The notes under the pieces are model-generated. The model had not been told where the DNA came from and did no database searches. It was given only the letters and a program-made list of their open reading frames with translations. DNA of 58,276 nucleotides from CAYPIE01 sp964410665. GTDB lineage: Bacteria > Planctomycetota > Planctomycetia > Gemmatales > Gemmataceae. This document shows positions 24,479-33,619 of this stretch, one piece after another. The position numbers were made by a program, and so were the translations under genes. Where the stretch lies: contig CAYPIE010000032.1 of assembly GCA_964410665.1 (NCBI GenBank), positions 1 to 58,276 of the forward strand. The letters run 5' to 3'. Each line of letters starts with the position of its first letter. Position 1 is the stretch's first letter.

Positions 24479-26491
24479 ATGAGTTTTGAGCCGCGGCAAC
24501 AGATCCAGACCGCTCTCCATCTGCTCATGGAGCTCCCCTGCAAAGAGCGGGCTGCCTATCTCGCATCCCTGCGCGCCGATCAGCCCTGGCTTGCCGCGGC
24601 TGTGGAAGGGCTATTTTTGCAAGAAACGCTGAGCTGCCAGTTTTCGGAGGGGCGTCCTCTGTCTGACCCGCCCCAACACTTGACGAGCGGAAATCAGTGG
24701 ATCGTGGATATCTTGTTGGATGCATTAGAAATTCGTTCTCAGGATGCCACCCCCCTTGCCCAGCCGACCAGCTTGGCGCACACGATTCTCGCCGAGCGGG
24801 TTTTCGCATCGCCGTTGCAAGAAGGCGAGCTCGGCCGGCTTCGTGAATTCCGGATTCTCCGTGTACTCGGCGAGGGGGGCATGGGCATTGTCTATGAGAT
24901 CGACGACACCCGCTTGCATGATCGCCGAGCTCTCAAGGTCCTCAAACCGCATCTGGCACGGATTCCGGAAAGCCGACAACGTTTTCTCGAAGAAGGCCGC
25001 GCGATGGCGGTCTTGAAACATCCACGCATCATCGACATCTATCAGGCTGATGAAGAAAAGGACGTTCCTTTCTTTGTCATGCCCCTGTTGACTGGGGAGA
25101 CGCTCAAAGCGCGTCTTGAGCGGGACAAGCCGTTGCCGATCGCGGAGGTCGTGCAACTTGGCCGACAAATTGCCGAGGGGCTGGCCGTTGCCCACGCTCA
25201 AGGCATGATCCACCGCGACATCAAGCCGAGCAATATCTGGCTCAAACCTGGCCGCGATGGCTCAGCGGAAGTGATTGTACTCGACTTTGGTCTTGCTCGG
25301 ATCATTCAGTCTAAGGGTGAACCATTGTCGGTTTCCGGCATTCCTACTGGAACTCCAGGCTATATTGCTCCCGAGCAGGTCCGGGGCGAACGGGTGCAGC
25401 CCCAGGCGGATCTGTTCAGCTTGGGGTGTGTATTGTTCGAGATGAGCACCGGGAAGCGGCCTTTTGAACGGAACGATTTCTGGACGACGCTTAATGCCGT
25501 TCTTACCGATACGCCTGCGCTCGCCCAGGAAGTGAACCCAGCAATCCCGACGGCGTTGTCGAGGCTGATCGAGCGACTCCTGGCGCCACACCCAGATGCA
25601 CGCCTCGGCTCTGCAACCGAGGTGATCCACGCTCTGGATTTGCTCGATGGATCCCGTTTCCAATCCTTACCCCATCCCAGTCCGAGGCAGCCCGTCCAGG
25701 TCCTAGGGAGCGAGACTTCGCTCCGCAACGCATCCCGTTGGTCGATCCTGCTTTTGGCCAGTCTGCTCGGAGGGGTGATCGTGCTGGGTGGAGGCATGCT
25801 CCTCAGCGACCTTGGTATGTCCACACTGCCCAAGGAGGGGCTTCTCCAGCCTGTTCGTGCGTCCGTGGTCCCGGAACTTGGTCGACCCGTCCCCGCTCGG
25901 CTTGCACCGCTCGAGATTCACGAACTGGATGTGCATTATTATCGTTGGAACGGGGTGGACCACACACTTGTTGGCCGACTTGGTGTCGTAGATGGTTCGT
26001 TCCATCCACGCTTACAGGATTGCCTACAGCTTCAATCCCGTCTGTCTCGGCCTGCTTACTGCTATGTGATTGCCTATTACCCCAATGGCCAGGAAGAGCT
26101 TTGCTTCCCGTCAGAACCGTCGACGCCACCCCCCCTGAGTGAAACACCGTGGGCCCCAGAAGAAGCAACCCTGGTTTATTTCCTGGAGGAAGGCACCGGA
26201 CTGATGGCGTTTGTTCTGGTAGTCTCGCCTGAGCCACTTCCCGCCTATGCAACCTGGAAAAAAGGCCGTGGTAAGTCTCCTTGGCGAGCGAGCCGCACGC
26301 AGCCAGGCGTGGTCTGGAAGGGGACACCAAGCTTCATACGCCCCTGTACTCAGGAGGATCCCGAATCGCGCGGCAAGGGAAAACTGCAGAACGGTCTTCA
26401 ACCTCTGCACGATCTTTTGGACTGGCTCGACCGAGAGCCGCGCTTTGAGGCGATCGAGACCGTGGCCTTCATGGTGGGGCAACCACAATAA
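24479..26491 (+). CDS. Membrane Ser/Thr protein kinase with extracytoplasmic DUF4384-like domain
   Basis: This is 670 residues. Residues 1-115 are a helical region without a known domain. A complete Hanks-type kinase follows: GEGGMG (131-136), the ATP Lys in ALKVLK (153), HRDIKPSN (catalytic Asp247), DFG (269-271) and APEQ (297-300). One transmembrane helix (421-443) is followed by about 225 extracytoplasmic residues; part (525-590, YVIAYYPNGQEELCFPSE then EEGTGLMAFVLVVS) resembles DUF4384-type domains. AAGGGG lies 7 bases before the ATG. The CHAT gene begins 83 bases downstream on the same strand. The layout suggests a receptor kinase that senses an envelope signal and reports inward. No ECF sigma gene is adjacent, unlike many similar planctomycete loci. 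Confidence 0.92.
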   Translation: MSFEPRQQIQTALHLLMELPCKERAAYLASLRADQPWLAAAVEGLFLQETLSCQFSEGRPLSDPPQHLTSGNQWIVDILLDALEIRSQDATPLAQPTSLAHTILAERVFASPLQEGELGRLREFRILRVLGEGGMGIVYEIDDTRLHDRRALKVLKPHLARIPESRQRFLEEGRAMAVLKHPRIIDIYQADEEKDVPFFVMPLLTGETLKARLERDKPLPIAEVVQLGRQIAEGLAVAHAQGMIHRDIKPSNIWLKPGRDGSAEVIVLDFGLARIIQSKGEPLSVSGIPTGTPGYIAPEQVRGERVQPQADLFSLGCVLFEMSTGKRPFERNDFWTTLNAVLTDTPALAQEVNPAIPTALSRLIERLLAPHPDARLGSATEVIHALDLLDGSRFQSLPHPSPRQPVQVLGSETSLRNASRWSILLLASLLGGVIVLGGGMLLSDLGMSTLPKEGLLQPVRASVVPELGRPVPARLAPLEIHELDVHYYRWNGVDHTLVGRLGVVDGSFHPRLQDCLQLQSRLSRPAYCYVIAYYPNGQEELCFPSEPSTPPPLSETPWAPEEATLVYFLEEGTGLMAFVLVVSPEPLPAYATWKKGRGKSPWRASRTQPGVVWKGTPSFIRPCTQEDPESRGKGKLQNGLQPLHDLLDWLDREPRFEAIETVAFMVGQPQ

Positions 26492-26574
26492 ATGAAAGGT
26501 CATCCCGCGCTCGGTAGTCAACCACCCTGCATTCGAGGCCGATCGGTTTCGCACATTGGGAAGGAGCAACGCGG

Positions 26575-29500
26575 ATGAGACAGCATGCGACCCAACACCG
26601 GTGTAGGCGGGCGGTCATGTTGGGGACCTTGCTCGTGCTCCCTCAAGCGTTGGTGGTTGCTGCGCCACCGATGCCCGAAGCGGAGCAGCCGCTTCCACCT
26701 TGGCAACGACGGCTCGAGGGAGAGGCCAAAGCTCGGGCCGAGGCACTCCAGAAGCAAATCGAACAACACTGGCGGGCCAACGCCTTTGCTCAGGCACGCA
26801 AGCCGGCACGCGAATTGGTCGAGTTACGAGAGCAAAAGCAGGGGGAAGACCACTGGGAAACGATCAATGCCCGCTGGCAGCGGAAGCTGATCGAACAAAT
26901 CCAGCAACAGCCGGCTTCGGAGCAGGAGGCCTTCGCCCGCCTGCCGCACTTAGAGCAACAAGCGACGGCTTTGGAGGCGCGGCGACGTTGGGGCGAGGTT
27001 GTGGCACAACGAAAGGAGATCCTGACGCTTTGCCGCGATCTCTTGGGCAAGGCTTATCCTCTGACCGCCGATGCCCACCGGAGTCTTGGGATCGCGTATT
27101 TCTGGTTAGGGCAGATCCCCGAGTCACGACGGCACTTCTCCAGAGCGCTCGTGTTGCGGCGTGAGCTGCTCGGCGAGGAGCATCCCGACACGGCCAGCAG
27201 CTATCACAGCATGGGGTTGATCCTCGAAGATCGGAGTGACTATGTTGCGGCACTGGGGCATTACCAGAAGGCGCTTGCCCTTCGCCGCCAACTCTTGGGG
27301 GAGATGCACGCCCGCACGGCAGCCACCTACAGCAATTTGGCGAACGTCCAGCATTCCCTGGGCCGCTACGCCCCGTCTGAACGCAACTATCGCGCAGCCC
27401 TCGCGGTGCGTCGCAAGGTGTTCGGCGAGGTCCATCATCGTGTGGCGGCCAGCTATAACAATCTGGCCATCAGTCTACAGTCCCAGGGCAAGAACGCCGT
27501 GGCCGAGCAGTTTTTCCGAAAAGCCTTGCAGCTGAACCGGCAACTCCTCGGCGAGGACGACCCGCGGACTGCTGGGGCCTACAACAACCTCGCCATCAAC
27601 CAGAACGCCCAGGGCAAATATGCCACGGCGGAGCGGTATGATCTGAAAGCCCTGGAGCTACGCCGCAAAACCCTCGGGGAAGCGAACGTCTACACCGCGA
27701 CCAGTTACAACAACCTCGGGCTCGATCAGTACCACCAGGGCCGCTATGCTTCGGCGGGGCGGAACCTAGCCAAGGCTCTCGCGCTCCGCCAGAAGCTGTT
27801 GCCGCCGGACCACCCCGAGCTCGCCGACACCTACCACAACCTGGCCTTGAACCAGACTGCCCAGGGGAATTTCACTCGCTCGGACGAGGAACAGCGCAAA
27901 GCCCTCTACACTGTCGCCGACACGAATTATCGCCAAGCCCTGGACCTTCGCCGCAACAAGTTCGGTCTGAATCACCCTGACACTGCTGCCAGTTACAGCG
28001 ACTTGGCCCTGAATCTATCCGTCCAGGGCCGCTACGTCGAAGCCGAGCAGAGTTCCCGGCAGGCGCTGGAGATCCGTCAATCCGTTCTTGGCGAAGAGCA
28101 CCCCGAAACGGCGAAGAGCTATCACAACCTGGCTTTGCAGCAGTATAACCAAGGCCGTTTTGACCGGGCCCAGAAGAACGAACACAAGGCCCTCGACCTT
28201 CGCCTTCAGCTCCTCGGTGCTGAGCACCCGGATACAGTCGCAAGCTACAGCCATCTGGCCCTGTGTCATTATGCCCGGGGCGATTATACCGAGGCCGAAT
28301 CCCTCTGGACGAAGGCGGTCGACCTGAATGAACCGGTGCGCTTAGCCACAGCGGCCTCTGGCCTGCGCCGTGCTCTGGTCGAGGGGGGCAAGAACGGGCT
28401 GGCTCTGGCGGCCGTGTTAGCCCGCAACGGCATGCCGGAGCTGGCTTGGGAACGCTTCGAGCAAGCACTGGCCCGGGGCACCTGGGACGACCTGACCCAG
28501 CGACGCGCGCTGACTCAGGACGAGCTGAAACGCCAGACCGAACTCCGCGAGCAACTGAAGCGACTAGATCACGAGTTGGTCCACGTTCTGGCCGTCAAGG
28601 ATGCCGCCCAGCGCCGGGCGCAACTCGCAGCGCTGGCCGAGCGTCGCCTCACCACAAGGCAAGCGCTGGAGCAACTCCGGCAAGCCCTCGAGCACCGCTA
28701 CGGGCCTGCCGTTGGCAAGAGTTGGTCGTTGCAAAAGATCCAGGCGTCGCTGCCCGAGGACGCCGCACTGGTCGGCTGGGTCGATCTCAACGTCCCTGTC
28801 GACGCGGCGAACCCCGACGGCGAACACTGGGCGGTGTTGGTCCGTCGACAAGGCGAGCCCCGCTGGGTCCGCTTGCCCGGCAGTGGGCTGAAGCAGCACT
28901 GGACCGAGGCTGATGCCTCCTTGCCCGAGCGACTCCGCAACGCCTTGCGCGAACAGGCGGCTTGGCACTCCCTGGCCCAACAGCTGTCCCGGCAACGCCT
29001 GGAGCCACTCAAGCCCTACTGTCGTGCGGAGGGCGATCTTCCCCCGGTGCACCAGCTCATCGTCCTCCCGGCGACCCAGATGGACGGGGTGCCTCTGGAG
29101 GTGCTCACTCAGGAGTTCACTGTGAGCTATGCCCCCTCGGGCACCCTGTTCGCCTATCTCAAGCAGCAACCTGGTGGCAACGAACGCGGCTTGCTTGCCC
29201 TGGCCGACCCCATCTTCGAGGACGTCGAGCCGGAGTTGCCCCCCGGCGGGCTACTGGTTCGGGTCGCCCCGCCGAAGTCCAACGCTGCTAGGGCTGGCCT
29301 GCAATCTGACGACGTGTTGTTGGAGTATGCCGGGAGCGAACTCAAGGAGCTCGCCGACCTTGACCAAGCCGTTGCCGCTCATGCACAGGACGCGCGCCCC
29401 GTGCCGATCCGGGTCTGGCGCGACGGCAAGACTTTTCGGCTGACACCTGACCCGGGCAAGCTGGAGGTGGTGCTGGCCGAAGAACCGGCTCCGAAGGTGT

Positions 29501-30324
29501 TGGCTCGGCGACGAGAGGAACAGCAAGCCCTAGCCTTGGCCCGCGGTCAGGAGGAGGGGGGCTGGCCCGAGTTGCCGGGGACCCGGGTGGAAGCCCGGGT
29601 TCTGTCCGACCTGTTTACTACGCAGAAGCGGCAGGTCACCCTGTTGACCGATGCCCAGGCGGGCGAGCCACAACTCCAGGAGTTGGCCCTCGGTGGACAT
29701 CTCGGTAAGTTCAGCTATGTGCATCTGGCTACGCACGGCGAACTCGATGCCCGCGGCATGCTCAATTCCCGGCTGATCCTGACGCGGGTCGGCCGAACCA
29801 AACCGGACTTACCGCTGGAGTCCGGCAAGCCGCTCTACGACGGTGACCTCAGTGCGGCCGAAGTCTTGTTGAGCTGGAAGCTCGATGCCGAACTGGTGAC
29901 CCTCTCAGCCTGCCAGTCCGCGCTGGGCCGATATGCCGTGGGTGAGAGCTACATTGGCTTCCCGCAGGCGTTGCTGTTGAGCGGGGCCCGCAGCGTGTGT
30001 GTCAGCTTGTGGCAGATCAACGATTCGGCCACGGCCTTACTGATGCAACGCTTCTACCAGAACCTACTCGGTGCCCGCGGCAACCTGAACCAGCCAATGT
30101 CCAAGGCCGCGGCCTTGCAGGAGGCCAAGGCCTGGCTTTGTGGCCTGAGCCGGCAGGATGTCCTGGCATTGTGGGCTGAAGCCGTCAACGGGGTCGACCG
30201 CGGCAAGCGGAAACTGGTGAAGCAATCCGTGCCTGCGTTGCCTCCCAAACAGGTGGAGCAGGACCGGCCCTACGCCCACCCATATTACTGGTCGGGATTT
30301 ATCCTCATCGGCGCCCCCGACTGA
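26575..30324 (+). CDS. Secreted TPR-CHAT protein (caspase-like) with internal PDZ domain
   Basis: This is 1,249 residues. A signal peptide (MLGTLLVLPQALVVAAP) predicts export. Residues about 140-582 hold about ten kinesin-light-chain-like TPRs with a ~42-residue period (YNNLAISLQSQG, YHNLALQQYNQG and similar); the seventh unit carries a small insertion. The CHAT region spans about 720-1249 with a catalytic His in HLATHGE (His1054) and Cys in SACQSALG (Cys1113), so the caspase-like dyad is intact; a late SGARSVCVSLWQIND is also typical. Residues about 888-969 (GLLVRVAPPKSNAARAGLQSDDVLLEY) read as a PDZ domain inserted between CHAT subregions. The start follows GGAGCAACGCGG. It is probably co-transcribed with the kinase. 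Protease activity is inferred from the dyad, not shown. Confidence 0.92.
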   Translation: MRQHATQHRCRRAVMLGTLLVLPQALVVAAPPMPEAEQPLPPWQRRLEGEAKARAEALQKQIEQHWRANAFAQARKPARELVELREQKQGEDHWETINARWQRKLIEQIQQQPASEQEAFARLPHLEQQATALEARRRWGEVVAQRKEILTLCRDLLGKAYPLTADAHRSLGIAYFWLGQIPESRRHFSRALVLRRELLGEEHPDTASSYHSMGLILEDRSDYVAALGHYQKALALRRQLLGEMHARTAATYSNLANVQHSLGRYAPSERNYRAALAVRRKVFGEVHHRVAASYNNLAISLQSQGKNAVAEQFFRKALQLNRQLLGEDDPRTAGAYNNLAINQNAQGKYATAERYDLKALELRRKTLGEANVYTATSYNNLGLDQYHQGRYASAGRNLAKALALRQKLLPPDHPELADTYHNLALNQTAQGNFTRSDEEQRKALYTVADTNYRQALDLRRNKFGLNHPDTAASYSDLALNLSVQGRYVEAEQSSRQALEIRQSVLGEEHPETAKSYHNLALQQYNQGRFDRAQKNEHKALDLRLQLLGAEHPDTVASYSHLALCHYARGDYTEAESLWTKAVDLNEPVRLATAASGLRRALVEGGKNGLALAAVLARNGMPELAWERFEQALARGTWDDLTQRRALTQDELKRQTELREQLKRLDHELVHVLAVKDAAQRRAQLAALAERRLTTRQALEQLRQALEHRYGPAVGKSWSLQKIQASLPEDAALVGWVDLNVPVDAANPDGEHWAVLVRRQGEPRWVRLPGSGLKQHWTEADASLPERLRNALREQAAWHSLAQQLSRQRLEPLKPYCRAEGDLPPVHQLIVLPATQMDGVPLEVLTQEFTVSYAPSGTLFAYLKQQPGGNERGLLALADPIFEDVEPELPPGGLLVRVAPPKSNAARAGLQSDDVLLEYAGSELKELADLDQAVAAHAQDARPVPIRVWRDGKTFRLTPDPGKLEVVLAEEPAPKVLARRREEQQALALARGQEEGGWPELPGTRVEARVLSDLFTTQKRQVTLLTDAQAGEPQLQELALGGHLGKFSYVHLATHGELDARGMLNSRLILTRVGRTKPDLPLESGKPLYDGDLSAAEVLLSWKLDAELVTLSACQSALGRYAVGESYIGFPQALLLSGARSVCVSLWQINDSATALLMQRFYQNLLGARGNLNQPMSKAAALQEAKAWLCGLSRQDVLALWAEAVNGVDRGKRKLVKQSVPALPPKQVEQDRPYAHPYYWSGFILIGAPD

Positions 30325-30651
30325 CACGCTCATGCCGATGGATGGGGCAATGGTCGCTTGTCGCCGCTTTTCAACGCCCATCGTGCAAATCCACGCAACT
30401 CGAATCCGCAGCCCGGGCGGTGTCCGTACTTCGGCCTCGCCGCCCAGTGGTGCATATCACAGAGATGTTGTGTGGCGTACAGAGTGGGTAAACTTTGCTA
30501 GTCAGATCCGTAGAAAAAAAAGTTCATCGAAGCTTCATGTGCTAGGACTGGTAGTCCATTGGGGGCATCACTACGATTACCCTAACATGAATCTGTGCTG
30601 GCACAATGTTCGCCACACTGCTGTTCCGATGAACTGGCAAAGGAGCCAACG
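30325..30651. other. Intergenic region after the CHAT gene
   Basis: About 327 bases without a gene. One hairpin is visible: GGGCGGTG (30415-30422) pairs with CGCCGCCC (30438-30445), including one wobble, with a 15-base loop and no T-run. An eight-A run lies near 30513. The DUF1559 gene promoter should be here, but no clear hexamers are seen. Confidence 0.4.
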
Positions 30652-31695
30652 ATGTCTCCCCGGCGCAACGGGTTTACCTTGATCGAGTTACTGGTGGTGA
30701 TCGCTATCATCGCCGTGTTGATCGGCCTGCTCTTGCCGGCGGTGCAGAAGGTTCGCGAGGCGGCGTCTCGGATGACCTGCCAGAACAATCTCAAGCAGAT
30801 CGGGCTGGCTATGCACAACTTTGCCAATGTCAACGGGGATCGCTTTCCCATGGCTGGGGAGGCAAGTATCGGAGGGCATTGGAGTGCGTTTTTGTTGCCC
30901 TACATCGAGCAGGAGAGCCTGTTCCGGGCCATCACCTTCTCCAATGACAGCATCCACTACTCCTCGATCACGCCGAGCTATCCCAAGGCCAGTCTGAGCT
31001 CCCCGCAAGCGGTGGTGCGCAACATTGCAGCCTGTGAGACTTATTTGTCGATCTTCCGCTGTCCGTCGATGGATGTGCCCGAACATATCCTGGATGCCTC
31101 GACCTGGGACCAACCCGACTCGTGGTATGTCCAGGAGCGTGTCCCATCGAGTTATCTGGGGTGTATCTCGGGCTATGCCACCAACGATTTCCGGCCCCGC
31201 CGGTCGCCGGTGCGCGAGCAGCCGAACTACCATGCCAATCTCGATGGCATCATGGTGACCCGCTACCCCAACAACCTAGTGTCGCAAGGAGGCATGGCCC
31301 ACATTGGCATCATGGAGGTCACCGATGGCACCTCCAACACCGTCCTGGTTGGGGAGGCAGTCCCCCAGAAGACTCTGGAGCCGACCCGAGAAGACTTCAA
31401 CGGAGGCCGCAAGGATCACTGGTATATCGCCGGCGATGATATGGATAACTATGAAGGAGTCGACTGGTCCGAGTTTTGCGGCTCTCTGGGGGTCGCGATC
31501 AACTATCAGCTATCCGACCAGCCCGGGCCCGGCATGCGCAGCGCTTATGAGGTCTCCTTTGGCAGTCGGCACACGGGTGGGGCCAACTTTGTCATGGCCG
31601 ATGGCTCGGTTCGCTTCCTGCGCGACAACATCGAGGAGAACACCCGCCGTGCTCTGGGAAGCCGAGCCCGAGGCGAGGTGATCGCGGCTGAGTGA
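30652..31695 (+). CDS. DUF1559 prepilin-like secreted protein
   Basis: The 347-residue protein starts with a type IV prepilin cleavage/methylation motif: RRNGFTLIELLVVIAIIAVL, where cleavage would follow Gly and Glu5 is present. After the hydrophobic helix comes the DUF1559 signature (CQNNLKQIGLAMHNF) and the C-terminal block FGSRHTGGANFVMADGSVRF. These proteins are extremely abundant in Planctomycetes; they are pseudopilin-like, but their role is unknown. AAAGGAG is 7 bases before the ATG at 30652, so earlier in-frame starts are rejected. A terminator follows at 31732. No pilus assembly gene is nearby. Confidence 0.95.
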   Translation: MSPRRNGFTLIELLVVIAIIAVLIGLLLPAVQKVREAASRMTCQNNLKQIGLAMHNFANVNGDRFPMAGEASIGGHWSAFLLPYIEQESLFRAITFSNDSIHYSSITPSYPKASLSSPQAVVRNIAACETYLSIFRCPSMDVPEHILDASTWDQPDSWYVQERVPSSYLGCISGYATNDFRPRRSPVREQPNYHANLDGIMVTRYPNNLVSQGGMAHIGIMEVTDGTSNTVLVGEAVPQKTLEPTREDFNGGRKDHWYIAGDDMDNYEGVDWSEFCGSLGVAINYQLSDQPGPGMRSAYEVSFGSRHTGGANFVMADGSVRFLRDNIEENTRRALGSRARGEVIAAE

Positions 31696-31731
31696 TCGGC
31701 AAGCACGAAGGGCAGAGCAGACGGTTTTCTT

Positions 31732-31761
31732 GGGGGAACTCGTTGTTTCCCCGGGCTTTTT
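31732..31761 (+). terminator. Probable rho-independent terminator after the DUF1559 gene
   Basis: GGGGGAAC (31732-31739) pairs with GTTTCCCC (31745-31752) with one wobble around a 5-base loop. GGGC and then TTTTT (31757-31761) follow. It lies 37 bases beyond the stop codon. Confidence 0.65.
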
Positions 31762-32111
31762 CGCCGCTGGATTCAATCGGGGTCGTTCACCCGGCTGCCC
31801 AGCTCAGTCCACTCCTGGTCCCGTGAATGCAAATTTTGTGGCAACCACGCGGCTGCGAGCTTGCCAACTAGGAGCGATGGAGCGGCGCAATGGATGTTAT
31901 TTTGGCACATCGATAAACCTTCCAAAACTTCCATTCTATCCCCAAACCTTGGCTTCGCAGGGCGAAGCTTGCGGATCGCGCAGATCCCCAAGCAGTGTAC
32001 AAGTCTTCTCGGAGACGCGGAGGGGCATCGGCCTTTGTCAAGCTGCCGGTGGGTTCCTAGAACGAATCCGTTGTGAATCGCACATTACTGCCTCATTGGG
32101 GGAATCCACCC
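31762..32111. other. Leader region upstream of the TerC-family gene
   Basis: About 350 bases without a gene. A perfect 7-bp hairpin, GCTTCGC (31952-31958) and GCGAAGC (31962-31968) with an AGG loop, lies about 145 bases before the start. TerC-family genes are sometimes under a manganese riboswitch, so I looked for the yybP-ykoY consensus and did not see it. Confidence 0.35.
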
Positions 32112-32906
32112 ATGCCGGAATGGCTGATCGCGTTGATCACCCTTACGGCCCTAGAAATCGTTCTGGGGATCGACAACATTATCTTTTTGACCATCGTGGC
32201 GGGCAAGCTCCCCAAGGAGGAGCAACCACGTGCACGAAAGCTCGGGCTAGGGATTGCCCTTGGGACCCGCCTATTGCTGTTGTTGTTTATTCAGCTCTTG
32301 ATGCAGTTGACCGAACCTCTGTTCACTCTTCCAGAGCTCCCGTTCTTTTCCGATACAGAAGCTCGTGAGATCTCGCTCAAGGATCTGATCCTCTTAGTCG
32401 GTGGTATGTTTCTGATTGGCAAAAGTACCTATGAGATTCATGAGAAGCTGGAGGGGGAGGATCCCCACATGCCAACCGCTGCAGAGCGAGGCGCCGCTCC
32501 CTCATTTCAGTCGGTGTTAGTGCAGATTGTGTTGATTGATCTGATCTTTTCGCTCGACTCGGTGATTACGGCTGTGGGCATGGCTCGTGATTTGTGGGTC
32601 ATGATGGTTGCCATGGTAATCGCGGTGGTGGTGATGCTGCTCTTGGCCAAGCGTGTTAGTGACTTTGTGCATCGGCATCCAACCTTTCAAATGCTGGCGT
32701 TGAGCTTCCTGATTTTGATTGGGGTGATGTTGATGGCCGAAGGCCTCGGCCAGGAGATGAACAAAAATTACATCTACTTTGCCATGGCATTCTCGGTCGT
32801 CGTGGAGCTACTCAATATGCAGCTGCGTAGGCGCGCTGCCCGACCCGTTGCATTAAAGCGAACCCGCATTCCGGAGACTGAGGAGGCGGGTGTCGCGTCG
32901 ACCTAA
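32112..32906 (+). CDS. TerC-family integral membrane protein
   Basis: This is 264 residues with about seven transmembrane helices. The motifs LEIVLGIDNIIFL near the N-terminus and LIDLIFSLDSVITAVGMA in the second half are the paired signatures of the TerC family, whose acidic residues lie in the membrane and are linked to metal (often Mn2+) export. It lacks the CBS and transporter-associated domains found in longer relatives. GGGGGA lies 9 bases before the ATG at 32112; an upstream GTG at 32073 is in frame but less likely. Its stop overlaps that of the convergent DUF1648 gene. It has no tellurite gene neighbours, so metal homeostasis is the likelier role. Confidence 0.92.
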   Translation: MPEWLIALITLTALEIVLGIDNIIFLTIVAGKLPKEEQPRARKLGLGIALGTRLLLLLFIQLLMQLTEPLFTLPELPFFSDTEAREISLKDLILLVGGMFLIGKSTYEIHEKLEGEDPHMPTAAERGAAPSFQSVLVQIVLIDLIFSLDSVITAVGMARDLWVMMVAMVIAVVVMLLLAKRVSDFVHRHPTFQMLALSFLILIGVMLMAEGLGQEMNKNYIYFAMAFSVVVELLNMQLRRRAARPVALKRTRIPETEEAGVAST

Positions 32907-33427
32907 TCGTGGAACGACGCCTCTCCATCGGGTCGACGCCGAAAACGCCACAACAAAGCCCCACACCAAACGAGGGTCGCGGCCAGGAACACGCCAACGG
33001 AGCCGAGGCCGTGGTCAAGCGTCTTCGCGTTGCCCACGGCCACCTGGATGCTCTGGAACATCAGATCCCAGAATAACAATAGTGCGAATATGGTAAAGAC
33101 TAGCATATAGCGAAACAGGGTTTGCTCGGTCGCCACCCTTCGATCTGGGGCCAGCCAAAAGTCCCGGTATGGCAAGTTGATCAACTGGGCGGGCAAAACA
33201 CGCACCAGCATGGCGCTTCCGAAGCCCAAACCGAGCAAGAACAGCGTGAGACCAATCTGCAGGGCCAAGAAGTTGGCTCGATCGGTCCAGCCGTCGGGAA
33301 CTCCGGCCGCATTGAAATGGATCGGGACTCGCGCGGGAAGCTCCGGATAGAGCAGGATCAGGTGAGCGGTCGAACCTGCCGCGATCAACAACGTTCCCAA
33401 GATCCAGACGCGGTTACGGGATCCCAT
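32903..33427 (-). CDS. DUF1648 membrane protein
   Basis: The 174-residue protein has about four transmembrane segments. The first loop, YPELPARVPIHFNAAGVPDGW, is the DUF1648 signature, seen also in SdpI-type proteins. The C-terminus is a short Arg-rich cytoplasmic tail. I start it at the ATG at 33427 because the longer frame to 33550 is rich in Cys/His/Pro and lacks homology features. Its TAG stop shares bases with the TAA of the convergent TerC gene. Function unknown; immunity-like and growth-related roles are known for relatives. Confidence 0.82.
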   Translation of the reverse strand: MGSRNRVWILGTLLIAAGSTAHLILLYPELPARVPIHFNAAGVPDGWTDRANFLALQIGLTLFLLGLGFGSAMLVRVLPAQLINLPYRDFWLAPDRRVATEQTLFRYMLVFTIFALLLFWDLMFQSIQVAVGNAKTLDHGLGSVGVFLAATLVWCGALLWRFRRRPDGEASFHD

Positions 33428-33619
33428 TTCATCACTCGTGGTTCGGATCCTGGGAGTCGTGGATGGCGGGTGATTCGGGCACAGGTGCATTGGATCACTG
33501 CCGTTGCCGTGATACCAGAGACAGCGGCACGGGCAGAATCGTTCCGGCAACCAGATCGGCCCACCTTTGCCGGCAACACCCCGTTTGCGTAGCCACGGCG
33601 TTGTACCACACCGTTCCGT

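Noticed and set aside
24214..24489. Short plus-strand frame overlapping the kinase start
   Set aside because: No ribosome binding site or domain, and it overlaps the well-supported kinase start in another frame.
27000..28320. Tandem DNA repeat suspected in the TPR region
   Set aside because: The periodicity is at protein level (about 42 residues); the DNA units are too diverged to be a nucleotide repeat array.
31762..32111. yybP-ykoY manganese riboswitch before the TerC gene
   Set aside because: The conserved internal-loop sequences are not found; only a simple hairpin is present.
31730..32368. Plus-strand 212-codon frame
   Set aside because: It starts on the predicted terminator and runs into the TerC gene in another frame; no motif.
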